Notes: generated by a model not told the origin, from the letters alone. 64,000 nt of DNA from Halobacillus aidingensis (GCF_900104185.1 NZ_FNIZ01000008.1:112909-176908), one strand, 5' to 3'. Positions 27,588 to 37,492 are shown, counted from the stretch's first letter. Translations and numbers: made by a program.

Positions 27588-28985
27588 CTATAGAATAAAT
27601 CGACTCAAATCTTTGTTTTTTACGATCGATGATAGTTTGCTGTCTACATACTGTGGTGTGATCTCAATGGTTTCCATCGTTACGTCAGGAGCTTCAAAGG
27701 ATAAATCCTCAAGCAGTTTCTCTAAAATCGTATGCAACCTCCGCGCCCCGATGTTATCTGTTTCCTGATTTACTTCATGAGCGATTTCTGCGAGTCTAGT
27801 AATAGCATCGTCAGAAAATTCAACCTTTATACCTTCAATTTCAAGTAATGCCTTATATTGTTTCAAAAGAGCATTTGAAGGCTCTGTTAAAATGTTCTTG
27901 AAGTCTGAAACACTGAGCTTATTCAACTCTACGCGGATTGGAAACCTTCCTTGCAGTTCTGGAATCAAATCGGAAGGCTTCGCCATATGAAAAGCTCCGG
28001 CAGCAACGAATAGAATATGATCAGTCGCTACAGGTCCGTATTTTGTGACGACCGTCGAGCCTTCGACGATCGGAAGGATGTCTCTTTGGACACCTTCACG
28101 GGATACATTCGCCTGGTTGTCACCCTTCGCCGCCACTTTATCAATTTCATCAATAAAGATCATACCGGCCTGTTCCACTTTAGCTACGGCATCCTGTCCG
28201 ACTTCGTCCATATCCACTAATTTACCTGCTTCTTCCTGTGTTAGTACTTTTCGCGCTTCTGAAACAGGAAGTTTTCGTTTCTTTTTCTTCTTCGGCATGA
28301 ATTGACTGAATGCATCCTGCATGTTCATGCCCATTTGCTCCATACCGGATCCTTGCATCATATCAAACATGGAAGATTGAGATTCTTCCACTTCTATGGT
28401 TACCATCCGGTCTTCCAACTCACCAAGATCCAATTGATGACGAATACGGCTTCTTTTTGTCTCTATTTCCGCTTCTTCACTCTTTTCATCAGTATCCACT
28501 TCCTGCTGAGTGCCCTGATTAAAGATCATCTCAAATGGGTTTTTGAAGTTATTGGACTGTTTTTTCTTAGAAGGAACAAGCAGTTTTACGAGTCGTTTGT
28601 TTGCTTGCTCTTCTGCCCTGTCTTTCACAGCCTCCATTTTCTCTTCCTTCACCATACGCACGGCCATTTCCACTAAGTCGCGAACCATGGATTCAACATC
28701 ACGACCAACGTAACCGACTTCAGTGAATTTCGTGGCTTCCACTTTAACAAAAGGAGCCCCGACTAATTTTGCTAAACGACGGGCAATTTCTGTTTTCCCT
28801 ACCCCTGTAGGTCCCATCATCAAAATGTTTTTCGGTACGATTTCATCTTTCAGATCATCCGTCAGCTGCATGCGACGATATCTGTTACGAAGAGCAATGG
28901 CTACAGATCGCTTAGCGCTTTCCTGGCCAATGATATATTGATCGAGCTTTTCAACAATTTGTCTAGGAGTCAAGTTTAATGACAT
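27588..28985 (-). CDS. hslU: HslUV protease ATPase subunit HslU (ClpY)
   Basis: HslU is the AAA+ unfoldase that feeds substrates to the HslV peptidase. The 465-residue protein has the N-terminal [16 protein letters not shown], Walker [10 protein letters not shown] (about residue 56), an intermediate domain (about 110-240, with a lysine-rich KKKKKRK stretch), Walker [13 protein letters not shown], and the C-terminal domain with [17 protein letters not shown]. It sits between hslV and codY, with 12- and 25-base gaps. Confidence 0.97.
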   Translation of the reverse strand: MSLNLTPRQIVEKLDQYIIGQESAKRSVAIALRNRYRRMQLTDDLKDEIVPKNILMMGPTGVGKTEIARRLAKLVGAPFVKVEATKFTEVGYVGRDVESMVRDLVEMAVRMVKEEKMEAVKDRAEEQANKRLVKLLVPSKKKQSNNFKNPFEMIFNQGTQQEVDTDEKSEEAEIETKRSRIRHQLDLGELEDRMVTIEVEESQSSMFDMMQGSGMEQMGMNMQDAFSQFMPKKKKKRKLPVSEARKVLTQEEAGKLVDMDEVGQDAVAKVEQAGMIFIDEIDKVAAKGDNQANVSREGVQRDILPIVEGSTVVTKYGPVATDHILFVAAGAFHMAKPSDLIPELQGRFPIRVELNKLSVSDFKNILTEPSNALLKQYKALLEIEGIKVEFSDDAITRLAEIAHEVNQETDNIGARRLHTILEKLLEDLSFEAPDVTMETIEITPQYVDSKLSSIVKNKDLSRFIL

Positions 28986-28997
28986 TCATGGTCCCCC

Positions 28998-29543
28998 TTA
29001 ATCGAGAACTTCCAGGATTATTTGATCATTTGTAAACACGCAGATCTCCCCTGCAACCTCAAGCGCTGCTCTAGCAATTTGAGAAGCAGATTGTTCCGGT
29101 GAATAACGTTTCAAAGCTCGCCCTGCACTTAAAGCGAAGTTTCCACCTGAACCGATGGCAATAATACCATCGTCCGGTTCTATTACTTCCCCAGTACCCG
29201 ATACAAGAAACATATTTTCTTTATCCATGACAATCAACATTGCTTCTAACTTCCTTAGAACACGATCACTGCGCCACTCTTTGGCAAGTTCTACGGAAGC
29301 TCTTGCCAAGTTGCCGTCATAGCTTTCCAATTTTCCTTCAAACTTCTCAAAAAGAGTAAAAGCATCGGCAACAGAACCAGCGAAACCTGCTAATACTTGA
29401 TCATTGAATAGTCGGCGAACTTTCTTTGCCTTATGTTTCATAACCACTTGATTGCCTAAAGTTACCTGCCCATCTCCGCTCATCGCACACTCTCCATTGT
29501 GCTGGACGGCAAAGATCGTTGTTGCATGAAATTGCTGTTCCAT
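28998..29543 (-). CDS. hslV: HslUV peptidase subunit HslV (ClpQ)
   Basis: HslV is the proteasome-beta-like peptidase of HslUV. The 181-residue protein starts [17 protein letters not shown] and contains SGDGQVT, KVRRLFN and the [14 protein letters not shown] region. The start at 29543 has GAGGTG six bases upstream. B. subtilis ClpQ (MSSFHATTIF) is reported to use an N-terminal serine after Met removal; here residue 2 is Glu. A canonical N-terminal Thr could arise only if the first seven residues are removed. xerC ends 5 bases upstream. Confidence 0.96.
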   Translation of the reverse strand: MEQQFHATTIFAVQHNGECAMSGDGQVTLGNQVVMKHKAKKVRRLFNDQVLAGFAGSVADAFTLFEKFEGKLESYDGNLARASVELAKEWRSDRVLRKLEAMLIVMDKENMFLVSGTGEVIEPDDGIIAIGSGGNFALSAGRALKRYSPEQSASQIARAALEVAGEICVFTNDQIILEVLD

Positions 29544-29548
29544 CACTT

Positions 29549-30448
29549 TCACCTCTTATTCGCTCGGGGATGACTGTTCATATATACATTTTTCAACCGA
29601 TCTTTTGATACGTGCGTATAAATCTGAGTTGATGACAATCGTTCATGTCCTAATAATTCTTGTACTGAGCGCAAATCTGCTCCTTCATTCAGCAGGTGGG
29701 TAGCAAACGAATGTCTCAATTTATGGGGATGAATATCCACCGTCATCGCTGCTTTTTCCACCATATTTTTCAAAATAAGCCTGATTCCATCAGCTGTCAG
29801 CGGCCCACCTTTAGCATTTAAGAACAATCGTTTACTCGAATCATCCTTCTTAGAAGCCAATTGCTTTCTGCCATCATTTATATATGTCTGAAGTGCTTTT
29901 GCAGCAAACTGCCCGTAAGGAACATAGCGGTCTTTACTCCCTTTTCCATGAACAAGAGCTGTGTTCAATGAAAAATCCAGATCTGGGAGTTCCATTTTCA
30001 CACATTCACTGACACGTACACCCGTTCCATAGAGAAGTTCGATAAGAGCCTGGTTTCTCTGTCCTAAGGGCGTATGCAAATCACTTACTGTGAAAAGTTT
30101 CTCTAACTCTTCTTCATAAAAGAAGTTGGGAATGGGGCTTTCCTTCTTTGGCAATACCACATTCAAAAATGGATTCTGACCTACAATTTCCTCTCGTTCT
30201 AAAAAACGGAAATAGCTTCTCAAACTTGATATTTTCCTGGAAACTGTCCTTCTTGAGTACTGCGCTTCATATTGCCTTGATAAAAAGATGCGGATCACAG
30301 GGTATTCACATTCATGAATCGTCAATCCCTCTGATTTGAGAAAGGACTCAAACTCATCTAAATCCCTTCCGTAATGCTTTAATGTAAGAGGTGAAGCGTT
30401 TTTTTCAATTTGAAGGTATTCCATAAAAAGCTCTTTGTAAGACTGCAT
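29549..30448 (-). CDS. xerC: Tyrosine recombinase XerC (CodV)
   Basis: XerC, with XerD, resolves chromosome dimers at dif. The 299-residue protein has an N-terminal SAM-like DNA-binding domain (about 1-90) and a C-terminal catalytic domain. The residues seen are Arg in GTGVRVSE, Lys in HGKGSKDR, His-x-x-Arg in [12 protein letters not shown], His in [10 protein letters not shown] and the nucleophile Tyr in IYTHVS. The ATG at 30448 is preceded by AGAGGTGG. It is first in its operon, with a consensus promoter at 30627-30655. In B. subtilis trmFO lies just upstream; it is absent here. Confidence 0.96.
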   Translation of the reverse strand: MQSYKELFMEYLQIEKNASPLTLKHYGRDLDEFESFLKSEGLTIHECEYPVIRIFLSRQYEAQYSRRTVSRKISSLRSYFRFLEREEIVGQNPFLNVVLPKKESPIPNFFYEEELEKLFTVSDLHTPLGQRNQALIELLYGTGVRVSECVKMELPDLDFSLNTALVHGKGSKDRYVPYGQFAAKALQTYINDGRKQLASKKDDSSKRLFLNAKGGPLTADGIRLILKNMVEKAAMTVDIHPHKLRHSFATHLLNEGADLRSVQELLGHERLSSTQIYTHVSKDRLKNVYMNSHPRANKR

Positions 30449-30626
30449 AATTCCTTCCACCTCTCAAAGGCGTCTAAATTTTATCACAACACTTATTGAC
30501 ATAACAATGCATTTAATAAAAATGTAACAAAATTCTGAATTGTTTCCAACTCTAATGTATCAAGTATTTAAAGAAATCGTACTTTAGGGTGAATATGTGT
30601 CAAGTATGTATACTTACCAAAGCGTA

Positions 30627-30655
30627 ATTATAGCGCCCCACATAATCACTGTCAA
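30627..30655 (-). promoter_or_regulatory. Consensus sigma-A promoter for xerC-hslV-hslU-codY
   Basis: On the minus strand a perfect TTGACA (30650-30655) is separated by 17 bases from a perfect TATAAT (30627-30632). It lies about 180 bases upstream of the xerC start and is the strongest promoter seen in the window. It sits just outside the left end of repeat copy B, so the repeat did not disrupt it. Confidence 0.9.
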
Positions 30656-30694
30656 TCAAAAAATAATGTTTCATTAAAACTCATCGTCCATTTT

Positions 30695-31195
30695 CACAAA
30701 CGTTCCCTATTCTTGAAGACTCGGTTTTGAGACTTTTGTTAAGTGGATAGGGGCTGCGGGGAATAGCTCGCTTTCCGCGGGAGCGCGGTGAGCCTCCTCA
30801 AGCTTCGCTTTGCGGGGTCTCACCAAGCACTTTTTTCCCGCAGGAGTCTCGCCATTCCCCTTCGCCCCTTGCCATAAGAGATTCTCGAAACCACCTTCCA
30901 GTAACAGGAGTTTTATAGTTAAAAATCGTATATCTACGCGGTTTAGACAGGACTTCACAGCGTAATTAGGCAGGATACTTTAAGAGGGATTTCGAGAACC
31001 TCATATAGTAAAGGGGCGGAGGGAAACGGTGAGACTCCTATGGGGTGTGCGGGACAGCTGAGACCCCGGAAGGCGTAGCCTGAGGAGGCTCAGCGCCCGC
31101 CCCATGGAAAGCGAACCTTTTCCCGCAGCCCCTAGAACCCCCCACAAACATCTCGAAATTGAGGCTTCAACAATCCTGCCATATACTTTAATAAC
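30695..31195. repeat. Composite hairpin repeat, copy B (topA-xerC spacer)
   Basis: A near-complete type-I copy of about 500 bp. The left arm (30725-30890) and right arm (30990-31159) are inverted relative to each other, and each is bounded by TTTNGAGA/TCTCGAAA. Within the left arm, segments pair in nested order: GGGGC/GCCCC, GGGGAAT/ATTCCCC, GCGGGA/TCCCGC, GGTGAG/CTCACC and AAGC/GCTT, so each arm can fold as a long hairpin. A roughly 100-bp AT-rich core separates the arms. The right end carries CCTGCCATATACTTTAATAAC, shared with copies C, D and E. It lies between the topA terminator and the xerC promoter, where trmFO would be expected. Confidence 0.85.
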
Positions 31196-31229
31196 TAATG
31201 ATCATTCCAACATTGAATAAAGCCAATAA

Positions 31230-31272
31230 GAAAAAGAGTCTACAACTAAAAGGATAGTCATAGACTCTTGGT
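31230..31272 (-). terminator. topA terminator
   Basis: AGAGTCTA (31235-31242) and TAGACTCT (31261-31268) form an 8-bp stem that extends imperfectly inward. On the minus strand it is followed by a T-run. It lies 17-50 bases past the topA stop and separates topA from repeat copy B. Confidence 0.8.
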
Positions 31273-31284
31273 TTTATAACTAGA

Positions 31285-33360
31285 TCATGATTGAGGTTCT
31301 TCTTTATAGTCACATTCGGTACACTGAATCTGTGTCCCCTTCTTCGACTTCTTCTCAACAAGCAGAGATTCACATTTCGGACAAGGTCTGTTGATCGGCT
31401 TATCCCAGGATATGAAGTCACACTCTGGGTAGTTTTCACAACCAAAGAACTTGCGGTTTTTCTTACTTTTCCGTTCGACGACTTCTCCATCTTTACATTT
31501 CGGACAAGTGACTCCGACTTTCTTAAGAATTGGTTTTGTATTACGACAGTCAGGGAAATTTGAGCAGGCAAGGAACTTTCCGTATCTACCCATCTTATAT
31601 ACCATTTCATGCCCACACTTCTCGCAGTCAATCCCTGCAGGTTCATCTTTAATTTCAATTTCTTCCATTTCTTTTTCTGCTTTCTCTAAGCGAGGCTGAA
31701 AACCCTCATAGAAATGGCTGATGATGTTCACCCAGTCCTCTTTTCCATCCTCAATGGCATCAAGGTCATCTTCCATGCCCTTCGTAAAGTCGACATCGAT
31801 GATTTCCGGGAAGTACTCTCTCAGTTGTTCAAGGACGATTTCTCCAAGCTCCGTTGGAATAAAACGCTTATTATCCAAGGAGACATAACCACGGCGCTGA
31901 ATGGTATCAAGGGTTGGTGCGTAAGTGGAAGGACGTCCGATCCCGAGCTCCTCAAGTGTCTTAACAAGACGGGCTTCCGTGTAGCGTGGAGGAGGCTGTG
32001 TAAAGTGCTGATTCGGTTTGATTTCTTCCGCTTTTACGGTCATGCCTTCTTCAAGGTGTGGCAGAAGTTTGTCTTTCTCTTTTTTGTTATCATCCCGACC
32101 TTCTATATATACTTTCATAAACCCTTTGAATTTCACTTCAGAACCTGTAGCTCTGAATTCTACTCCTTCATTGTAAAGGTGGACGGTCATCGTATCCAAA
32201 ACTGCTGGAGCCATTTGGCTTGCAATGAACCTGTCCCAAATCAACTTATAGAGACGATACTGATCACGGGATAAAATGCTCTTCATTGCTTTTGGATCAC
32301 GGTCTGCCCCTGTAGGCCTGATCGCCTCGTGGGCGTCTTGTGCCCCTTCTTGCTTTTTGGATCCTTTACTTTGTCCAAGAAACTCTTTACCGAAATTACC
32401 TTCGATGTATTGCTTGGCATCCTCTTTTGCCGAATTCGACAGCCTTGTGGAATCCGTACGCATGTACGTAATTAAACCAGTGGTCCCTTGCTTTCCGCCA
32501 AGGTCAATCCCTTCGTAAAGCTGTTGAGCAATCATCATCGTTTTTTTCGCACGGAAGTTCAATTTACGTGCAGCTTCCTGTTGAAGTGAGGAAGTGGTGA
32601 AAGGAAGAGAAGGATTCCTTTTTCTTTCTCTTTTGTTAACTTTATCTACAGAGAAATCTTTCCCTTTCATCCGCTTTTGGATTTGATCGACATCGTCCTG
32701 GTTTTTCAAATCCTTCTTCTTGCCATCAACACCATAAAAGGAACCTTCAAAAGCCTCTTTATCTTTTAAGAAATCTGCTTCAATCGTCCAATATTCTTCG
32801 GGTTGGAATTTTTTGATCTCATTTTCACGATCGATGATGATTTTGACGGCAACCGATTGAACCCGGCCTGCACTCAATCCTTTTTTGACTTTCTTCCAAA
32901 GGATCGGGCTGATGTTATATCCGACAAGTCGGTCAAGAATACGGCGAGCCTGTTGAGCATCCACCAGGTCTGAATCAATCGATCTCGGTTGTTTAAATGA
33001 ATCCTTAATTGCTTCTTTGGTAATTTCATTGAAAACAACTCTACAATCTGAAGTATCATCAATTTCCAAACTGTGCGCCAAATGCCAGGCAATTGCTTCC
33101 CCTTCACGATCGGGGTCGGCTGCGAGATAAACTTTCTTGGCCTTTTTGGCGGCTGTTTTTAGTTCTTTCAAGACAGGGCCTTTTCCCCGGATGGTTATAT
33201 ATTTGGGGTTGAAATCATTTTCAACATCCACGCCCATTTGACTCTTAGGCAAGTCGCGCACATGTCCAAGGGATGCTTTCACTTTGTATTTTTTTCCAAG
33301 GTATCGTTCAATTGTTTTTGCTTTTGCAGGTGATTCTACTATTACCAGATAATCTGCCAT
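31285..33360 (-). CDS. topA: DNA topoisomerase I
   Basis: TopA relaxes negative supercoils. The 691-residue protein (the usual Bacillus length) has an N-terminal TOPRIM domain ([18 protein letters not shown], then [13 protein letters not shown]), the active-site Tyr in [13 protein letters not shown], and three C-terminal zinc-ribbon CxxC modules (CEKCGHE, CPKCKDG and CPKCESL). The start at 33360 follows GGGAGGAACATAT; the open frame extends 14 codons further but lacks a ribosome binding site there. It has its own sigma-A-like promoter at 33568-33596 and a terminator downstream. Confidence 0.97.
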   Translation of the reverse strand: MADYLVIVESPAKAKTIERYLGKKYKVKASLGHVRDLPKSQMGVDVENDFNPKYITIRGKGPVLKELKTAAKKAKKVYLAADPDREGEAIAWHLAHSLEIDDTSDCRVVFNEITKEAIKDSFKQPRSIDSDLVDAQQARRILDRLVGYNISPILWKKVKKGLSAGRVQSVAVKIIIDRENEIKKFQPEEYWTIEADFLKDKEAFEGSFYGVDGKKKDLKNQDDVDQIQKRMKGKDFSVDKVNKRERKRNPSLPFTTSSLQQEAARKLNFRAKKTMMIAQQLYEGIDLGGKQGTTGLITYMRTDSTRLSNSAKEDAKQYIEGNFGKEFLGQSKGSKKQEGAQDAHEAIRPTGADRDPKAMKSILSRDQYRLYKLIWDRFIASQMAPAVLDTMTVHLYNEGVEFRATGSEVKFKGFMKVYIEGRDDNKKEKDKLLPHLEEGMTVKAEEIKPNQHFTQPPPRYTEARLVKTLEELGIGRPSTYAPTLDTIQRRGYVSLDNKRFIPTELGEIVLEQLREYFPEIIDVDFTKGMEDDLDAIEDGKEDWVNIISHFYEGFQPRLEKAEKEMEEIEIKDEPAGIDCEKCGHEMVYKMGRYGKFLACSNFPDCRNTKPILKKVGVTCPKCKDGEVVERKSKKNRKFFGCENYPECDFISWDKPINRPCPKCESLLVEKKSKKGTQIQCTECDYKEEPQS

Positions 33361-33567
33361 ATATGTTCCTCCCATAGAGGTGTTTTCTCTTTTGTATTTC
33401 ATACACTCTTTTTATATTCTCGTTTTTTGATTTACCTTTTGCTGTAAAACTAAATCTAATGGAAAAGGAGGTTTAACCGTCCTGTCCAAGGAGAAAAAGT
33501 CGTTCTAACGTTGTTATATTTCCATGTTTTTGGTTGAATCAGCTTTTTATAAAATAAATCTTCCCTA

Positions 33568-33596
33568 TTATTAAATACAATGAAACCGTTTGTCAA
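33568..33596 (-). promoter_or_regulatory. Sigma-A promoter for topA
   Basis: On the minus strand a perfect TTGACA (33591-33596) is 17 bases from TAATAA (33568-33573). It lies in the roughly 305-base dprA-topA spacer, about 210 bases upstream of the topA start. The rest of the spacer is AT-rich and holds no convincing gene. Confidence 0.7.
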
Positions 33597-33665
33597 ACAT
33601 ATATTTTTCAAAAAAGTCTCAAATTGGTCCAATCTCACCCTTGAATGTAACACCTTTGTAACGGA

Positions 33666-34547
33666 TTATTCAAATTTTTCTAACCAATCTTCCAGAATGT
33701 CATGATACGTATGAACTAATTTTGCGCCTTCATTGATCATTTTATGACATCCTTCACTCGTTACCCTCCCCGCAGGTCCCGGGAGTGCATAAACATCTTT
33801 GCCTTGCTCTAAGGCCTGATCTACTGTGATCAATGTTCCGCTTTTCAGTCGAGCTTCGATGACAAAAGTACTTGGAGTTAATCCCGCAATCAGTCGATTA
33901 CGCTCAGGGAAATGATATTTTTTCGGGGGACAGTCCGGAGGATACTCACTTACCACCAAATGGTTTTCGGTTAATGAGCGGTATAGTAAAGGGTTGTTCT
34001 TAGGATAAATATGCTGAAATCCCGAACCGAGAACAGCAATCGTTTTTCCATTATATTCAGCTGCCAATGTGTGAGCAAGCTGATCAATACCCTGAGCCAT
34101 ACCACTGACAATAGTAAACCCTGACTGGATGAGTGGGATAAGAACAGATTTCATAGCAGGAAATGCATAAGAGGATGGTCTGCGAGTGCCGATCACACTG
34201 ATGGAAAGCGGTGAATGGAACAAAGATACATCCCCTTCCGTGTAAAGGACATAAGGAGGGTCTGGAATCGTTTTTAAATTCTCGGGGTATATGTGATCAA
34301 ACAGGGTGATGATTGTATATTTCTGATCATATTTGTCGAGTTTCTTCATTATATTAGGGTCTGTTATATGTCGGAGGATGGATTGAGCTCTTGAAAGTGG
34401 GATGGAAACATCTTTAGAAAGCTGTGCAGGTGTACATGAAAAGGGGTGCAATAAAGAAGGGTCGTTCTGAAGTAATTTTCTAAGCAGAGGCCTCGTCATA
34501 TGAGAGGAATCGTGAAGGAGGAGTAAACGGGTTCTCCGGTCTTTCAT
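33666..34547 (-). CDS. dprA: DNA-processing protein DprA (Smf)
   Basis: DprA binds incoming single-stranded DNA and loads RecA during natural transformation; it is also widespread in bacteria that are not known to be competent. The 293-residue protein has an N-terminal helical region and the Rossmann-like core with VIGTRRPSSYA, IVSGMAQGIDQLAH, AVLGSGFQHIYPK, FPERNRLIAGL and the GKDVYALPGPAG segment. The start at 34547 is set by GAGGTG five bases upstream. It follows sucD and precedes topA as in B. subtilis. Confidence 0.95.
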   Translation of the reverse strand: MKDRRTRLLLLHDSSHMTRPLLRKLLQNDPSLLHPFSCTPAQLSKDVSIPLSRAQSILRHITDPNIMKKLDKYDQKYTIITLFDHIYPENLKTIPDPPYVLYTEGDVSLFHSPLSISVIGTRRPSSYAFPAMKSVLIPLIQSGFTIVSGMAQGIDQLAHTLAAEYNGKTIAVLGSGFQHIYPKNNPLLYRSLTENHLVVSEYPPDCPPKKYHFPERNRLIAGLTPSTFVIEARLKSGTLITVDQALEQGKDVYALPGPAGRVTSEGCHKMINEGAKLVHTYHDILEDWLEKFE

Positions 34548-34570
34548 TAGGCACCTCGTTTCCATAGTTT

Positions 34571-34602
34571 AGAGGCCGTACCTGTGCATCGATACGGCCT
34601 CT
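34571..34602. terminator. Inverted repeat between sucD and dprA
   Basis: A 10-bp stem (AGAGGCCGTA/TACGGCCTCT) with a 12-base loop lies 13 bases past the sucD stop. A T-rich stretch follows on the plus strand, while on the minus strand the hairpin is followed by AAACTATGG, so it is a weak terminator in the direction of sucD transcription. It may partly separate sucCD from dprA or protect the sucCD 3' end. Confidence 0.55.
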
Positions 34603-34614
34603 TTCTTCATTTAA

Positions 34615-35517
34615 TTAGTGTGTTTTACACTTTTCAAAAAGATCCTGGTCTTTCAAAACCTGAATCAATGTTTCACCCATAACTGATGGTGTTTCAGCGA
34701 CTTGGATTCCACATTCGTTCATCACACGGATTTTTTCGTCAGCAGTACCTTTACCACCGGAAATAATCGCACCAGCATGGCCCATGCGTTTTCCTGGAGG
34801 GGCTGTACGGCCGCCAATAAAGCCTACAACTGGTTTGCTCATATTCGCTTTCACCCATTCAGCTGCTTCCTCCTCGGCTGTTCCGCCGATTTCACCAATC
34901 ATGATGACAGCTTCTGTGTCAGGGTCCTCATTGAAAGCTTTCAATGCATCGATGAAATCGGTCCCATTTACAGGATCTCCCCCAATTCCGACCGCTGTGG
35001 ATTGACCGATTCCAGCTTCAGAAAGCTGATGAACAGCTTCATAAGTCAGCGTACCAGAACGGGAAACGACGCCCACATGGCCTTTTTTATGGATGTAGCC
35101 AGGCATGATACCGATTTTACACTCATCAGGAGTAATGACTCCAGGACAGTTTGGTCCGACAAGGCGTGTTTTCTTTCCTTCCATATAACGTTTAACTTTA
35201 ATCATATCCAAAACAGGAATATGCTCAGTGATGCAAATGGCAAGATCCATGTCAGAATCTGTAGCTTCCATGATGGCATCCGCTGCAAACGGTGCAGGGA
35301 CATAAATGACGGAAGCATTCGCTCCTGTTTTTTCTACAGCTTCTGCAACTGTATTAAATACAGGAATTCCTTCCACTTCGGTGCCGCCTTTACCCGGCGT
35401 GACACCACCCACGATTTGTGTTCCATACTCAACCATCTGTTTTGTATGGAAAAGTGCTGTCGAACCTGTAATACCTTGAACAATGACTTTTGTGTTCTTA
35501 TCAATATATACACTCAT
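34615..35517 (-). CDS. sucD: Succinyl-CoA synthetase alpha subunit SucD
   Basis: SucD carries the phosphohistidine and CoA site of succinyl-CoA synthetase, the substrate-level phosphorylation step of the TCA cycle. The 300-residue protein has the N-terminal [15 protein letters not shown]oA-binding motif, [12 protein letters not shown], and the C-terminal [14 protein letters not shown] with the active histidine. It is encoded 17 bases after sucC, as expected for subunits of one enzyme. Confidence 0.97.
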   Translation of the reverse strand: MSVYIDKNTKVIVQGITGSTALFHTKQMVEYGTQIVGGVTPGKGGTEVEGIPVFNTVAEAVEKTGANASVIYVPAPFAADAIMEATDSDMDLAICITEHIPVLDMIKVKRYMEGKKTRLVGPNCPGVITPDECKIGIMPGYIHKKGHVGVVSRSGTLTYEAVHQLSEAGIGQSTAVGIGGDPVNGTDFIDALKAFNEDPDTEAVIMIGEIGGTAEEEAAEWVKANMSKPVVGFIGGRTAPPGKRMGHAGAIISGGKGTADEKIRVMNECGIQVAETPSVMGETLIQVLKDQDLFEKCKTH

Positions 35518-35534
35518 CTGATTCCCCGCCTTTC

Positions 35535-36695
35535 TTACTTGACTAGTTCAACGATTTTTTGTGCGCCTTCTGCCATAGAATCTGCAGAGGTAATGTTCAA
35601 GCCTGATTCATCAAGAATCTTCTTCCCAGCGTCGACGTTCGTACCTTCTAAACGAACAACGAGCGGCAGTGTAAGTCCGATTTGTTTTGTCGCTTCGACC
35701 ACACCTTCAGCGATGACATCACACTTCATAATGCCACCGAAAATGTTAACGAAGATCCCTTTGACATTTTCATCAGAAAGGATGATTTTGAAAGCTTCGG
35801 TTACTTTTTCCGTTGTAGCGCCGCCACCGACATCCAGGAAGTTGGCAGGATCGCCGCTGTAGTGTTTAATTGTATCCATTGTAGCCATCGCAAGTCCGGC
35901 ACCATTGACCATACAGCCGATGTTACCATCAAGTGCGATGTAACTAAGATCGTATTTGGATGCTTCTACTTCTTTTGGATCTTCTTCTTCAAGATCACGA
36001 AGTTCAGCAATGTCTTTTTGACGGAAAAGGGCATTATCGTCAAAGTTCAGCTTAGAGTCAAGCGCAAGTACCTCTCCGTCACCTGTTGTAACGAGTGGAT
36101 TGATTTCTGCAACAGAGCAATCCTTTTGTACAAAAACGTCATAAAGACCAAGCATAAACTTAACCGCTTTTCCTAAAGATTCTTTCGGAATATTAATATT
36201 AAATGCAAGTCGACGCGCCTGGAATGGTGTGAGACCTGTTACAGGATCGATGACTTCTTTGAAGATTTTCTCAGGAGTCTTTTCAGCAACTTCCTCAATC
36301 TCCGTACCACCTTCTTCAGATGCCATCATCGTCACACGGCTTGTCGCGCGATCGAGAACAAGACCGACATAGTATTCGCTCTTAATATCGCAACCTTCTT
36401 CGATAAGTAAGCGCTTTACTTCCTTGCCTTCTGGTCCAGTCTGATGGGTTACAAGTGTTTTTCCTAGTATTTCGTCAGCGTATGTACGCACCTCGTCAAG
36501 ATTTTTAGCAATTTTGACTCCGCCTGCTTTCCCGCGGCCACCTGCGTGGATCTGCGCCTTGACAACTGTGACATCGCTACCTAATTTCTTCGCTGCTTCG
36601 ACAGCTTCATCTACGGTATATGCGACGTGTCCATTTGGCACCGATACGCCAAAATCACGCATGATTTCTTTTCCTTGATACTCGTGAATGTTCAT
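35535..36695 (-). CDS. sucC: Succinyl-CoA synthetase beta subunit SucC
   Basis: SucC binds the nucleotide and succinate. The 386-residue protein has the family start [16 protein letters not shown], the ATP-grasp segment [19 protein letters not shown], and the C-terminal [17 protein letters not shown] and [14 protein letters not shown] motifs. A sigma-A-like promoter (36730-36759) precedes it. In B. subtilis ylqH lies just upstream; here repeat copy C fills that spacer. Confidence 0.97.
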   Translation of the reverse strand: MNIHEYQGKEIMRDFGVSVPNGHVAYTVDEAVEAAKKLGSDVTVVKAQIHAGGRGKAGGVKIAKNLDEVRTYADEILGKTLVTHQTGPEGKEVKRLLIEEGCDIKSEYYVGLVLDRATSRVTMMASEEGGTEIEEVAEKTPEKIFKEVIDPVTGLTPFQARRLAFNINIPKESLGKAVKFMLGLYDVFVQKDCSVAEINPLVTTGDGEVLALDSKLNFDDNALFRQKDIAELRDLEEEDPKEVEASKYDLSYIALDGNIGCMVNGAGLAMATMDTIKHYSGDPANFLDVGGGATTEKVTEAFKIILSDENVKGIFVNIFGGIMKCDVIAEGVVEATKQIGLTLPLVVRLEGTNVDAGKKILDESGLNITSADSMAEGAQKIVELVK

Positions 36696-36729
36696 GTTTC
36701 ATCCTCCCATCAAATTTCACTGCATGTTC

Positions 36730-36759
36730 ATTGTATAAAAAAACGCTATCAATTGTCCA
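36730..36759 (-). promoter_or_regulatory. Sigma-A promoter for sucCD
   Basis: On the minus strand TGGACA (36754-36759) is 18 bases from TACAAT (36730-36735), each matching 5 of 6 consensus bases. It lies about 35 bases upstream of the sucC start, between repeat copy C and the gene. Confidence 0.7.
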
Positions 36760-36857
36760 TACTAAGCTAGATATCTGTCGAAAAATTCACTAGATTACCA
36801 GGTATATTATTATGTAAACCAGAGTTGGAATGTCGAATTTCCTCTACTCCATTCCTC

Positions 36858-37176
36858 CACAAACGTTCCCGATTGTGGAAGACTCAGTTTCGAGACGTTT
36901 GTTGTGTGGATAGGGGCTGCCTTGCCTAGTTGAAATAATGAATGACAATTCCTGGCCATGGATACGGGGTCAGGGAAACGACGATTTGCAGTGTTTTGGA
37001 TCAGTCAGTAGAAAAAAACACACACGTTCGTTTCTCCATTCGCTTTTCATGCGGACGTTTCCCAGACCCTGTTCCCATACCTTATTCGTGCAGTATCTAT
37101 GGTTGAAACGACTCTATAACCCCACAAACATCTCGAAATAAGTCTTACACAAGACTGCCATATACTTCAATAACCA
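36858..37176. repeat. Composite hairpin repeat, copy C, with the arms replaced by a type-II element
   Basis: The outer ends are type I: CACAAACGTTCCC plus GGAAGACTCAGTTTCGAGA and GGATAGGGGCTGC on the left, and CATCTCGAAAT plus GACTGCCATATACTTCAATAAC on the right. The hairpin arms and core between them are missing and are replaced by a roughly 193-bp type-II element (36921-37113). The right end lies only a few bases past the ylqH stop, with no separate terminator seen, and the left end is about 100 bases from the sucC promoter. Confidence 0.8.
36921..37113. repeat. Type-II repeat element, copy 1
   Basis: This roughly 193-bp sequence recurs, inverted, at 58149-58339 with most positions identical by eye. 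Its hallmark is an internal imperfect 17-bp inverted repeat (ACGGGGTCAGGGAAACG facing CGTTTCCCAGACCCTGT), which would make a long stem. One boundary is CTTGCCTAGTTGAAATAATG and the other GGTTGAAACGACT. It sits inside the ends of composite copy C. Short open frames across it look accidental. Confidence 0.8.
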
Positions 37177-37180
37177 TCAT

Positions 37181-37492
37181 TTATTGATAAACAGGAATAC
37201 TTGGTGAATTCCTGTTCAACACACTATTTCTTTTGTTGTGGTCAACGTTGTAAATGAAGGCGAAAACTTCAGCGACGACGTGGTAAAGATCTTCCGGGAT
37301 TTGTTCGTTGATGTTCAGCTCTGAGAGCAGTTCGACGAGGGTGGCGTCTTCTTGTACGGGTATTTGGTGCTCCTCTGCGGCTTTTAGAATATTTTCAGCT
37401 ATGACCCCCTGCCCTTTCGCCACTACCTCTGGAGCAGCTGCTTTTTCGGATTGATAGGTCAAAGCAATGGCTTCTTTTCTTTTTTCATTCAT
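37181..37492 (-). CDS. ylqH: FlhB C-terminal-like protein (YlqH)
   Basis: A 103-residue protein resembling the cytoplasmic C-terminal domain of FlhB/EscU without the membrane part. The segments KEAIALTYQ, AKGQGVIAENILKAA and VVAEVFAFIYNVD correspond to FlhB regions. The NPTH autocleavage motif is absent: the sequence moves from ALTYQSEKAA to APEVVAKG. It overlaps ylqG by 4 bases. The pair mirrors the FlhB-FliK pair of the flagellar export switch, and B. subtilis has both genes here. Function is not established. Confidence 0.88.
   Translation of the reverse strand: MNEKRKEAIALTYQSEKAAAPEVVAKGQGVIAENILKAAEEHQIPVQEDATLVELLSELNINEQIPEDLYHVVAEVFAFIYNVDHNKRNSVLNRNSPSIPVYQ

Noticed and set aside
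30696..31230. A decayed trmFO pseudogene
   Set aside because: Neither strand shows TrmFO-like segments such as the FAD-binding glycine motif; the DNA is fully accounted for by repeat copy B.
33456..33653. A 65-codon minus-strand frame in the dprA-topA spacer
   Set aside because: No ribosome binding site, overlaps the likely topA promoter and looks like chance in AT-rich DNA.
34702..35862. A 386-codon plus-strand frame
   Set aside because: It is the antisense shadow of sucD and the end of sucC, whose frames are conserved and full length; the translated product is rich in Cys, His and Phe with no domain.
36938..37141. A 67-codon plus-strand frame in copy C
   Set aside because: It lies wholly within the type-II hairpin element, and the frame is not preserved in the second copy at 58149-58339.
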